Below, piece by piece: positions 23,651 to 23,689 of a DNA stretch of 23,689 bases. The notes below the pieces were generated by a model. The model saw only the letters and a program-made list of their open reading frames with translations, ran no database searches and was not told the origin of the DNA. Each line of letters starts with the position of its first letter. The stretch's first letter is position 1. The DNA comes from Pseudomonadota bacterium. GTDB lineage: Bacteria; Myxococcota; Bradymonadia; UBA4248. The stretch covers positions 1-23,689 of the forward strand of contig JAGBXG010000343.1 of the NCBI GenBank assembly GCA_017629415.1, in the 5' to 3' direction. The translations under genes and the position numbers were made by a program.

Positions 23651-23689
23651 AAGTTTTCATTTTATTAAATCTTATTTCGTTTCTTCGGA

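Overview
The window is a stretch of bacterial chromosome that most resembles a member of the Myxococcota / former Deltaproteobacteria (possibly a Bradymonadia-like or host-associated lineage; this is inference). The pointers are: a lipoprotein with Myxococcus-type cysteine-rich repeats (CDDGN...GDGC), a MYXO-CTERM-like C-terminal sorting signal on a secreted amidase, a sigma-54 promoter in front of a type IV pilin, and many lipoproteins and cell-envelope genes. There is no phage, plasmid or CRISPR signature. Intergenic spaces carry a dense family of GC-rich stem-loop repeats.

Layout. (1) 1-152: the 5' end of one tRNA and a complete tRNA-Ala(CGC), both on the minus strand. (2) 422-4580: a tightly coupled three-gene operon. 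It encodes an exported, single-pass membrane protein ending in eight CHSA tetrapeptide repeats, a radical SAM/SPASM enzyme with a PqqD-like N-terminus, and a four-helix membrane protein. ATGA overlaps join all three, and a strong terminator follows. This looks like a post-translational modification cassette (RiPP-maturase type) acting on a Cys-repeat tail, and is the most unusual item here. (3) 4591-5152: repeat-rich spacer. (4) 5153-7050: an FCP1/NIF-type HAD phosphatase (minus), an unknown secreted protein and a DksA-type zinc-finger regulator. (5) 7235-9766: a lipoprotein fusing cysteine-rich repeats to a thermonuclease domain, directly abutting mltG. (6) 9852-11746: two lipoproteins separated by a structured repeat. 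(7) 11772-13322 (minus): two MlaF-like ABC ATPases fused in one chain. (8) 13486-14437: pilA with sigma-54 promoter, upstream TGACA/TGTCA sites and terminator. (9) 14627-15610: a HAD hydrolase and a convergent 60-residue protein. (10) 15955-23170: a minus-strand block of MoxR ATPase, Ala/Pro-rich secreted protein, double-AAA ATPase related to those of contractile injection systems, TolB-like propeller protein and amidase. (11) 23198-23689: a good sigma-70 promoter, another repeat cluster and a terminator.

How the genes may work together. Most of the window concerns the cell envelope: peptidoglycan cutting (mltG, amidase), lipoproteins, pili, and ABC ATPases of lipid-transport type. Two pairs are clearly co-translated or abutting: thermonuclease lipoprotein with mltG, and amidase with the TolB-like protein. 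The intergenic repeats come in several copies whose stems differ by paired, compensating substitutions, which suggests the hairpin form itself is selected. All functional calls come from reading motifs by eye; no database search was run.
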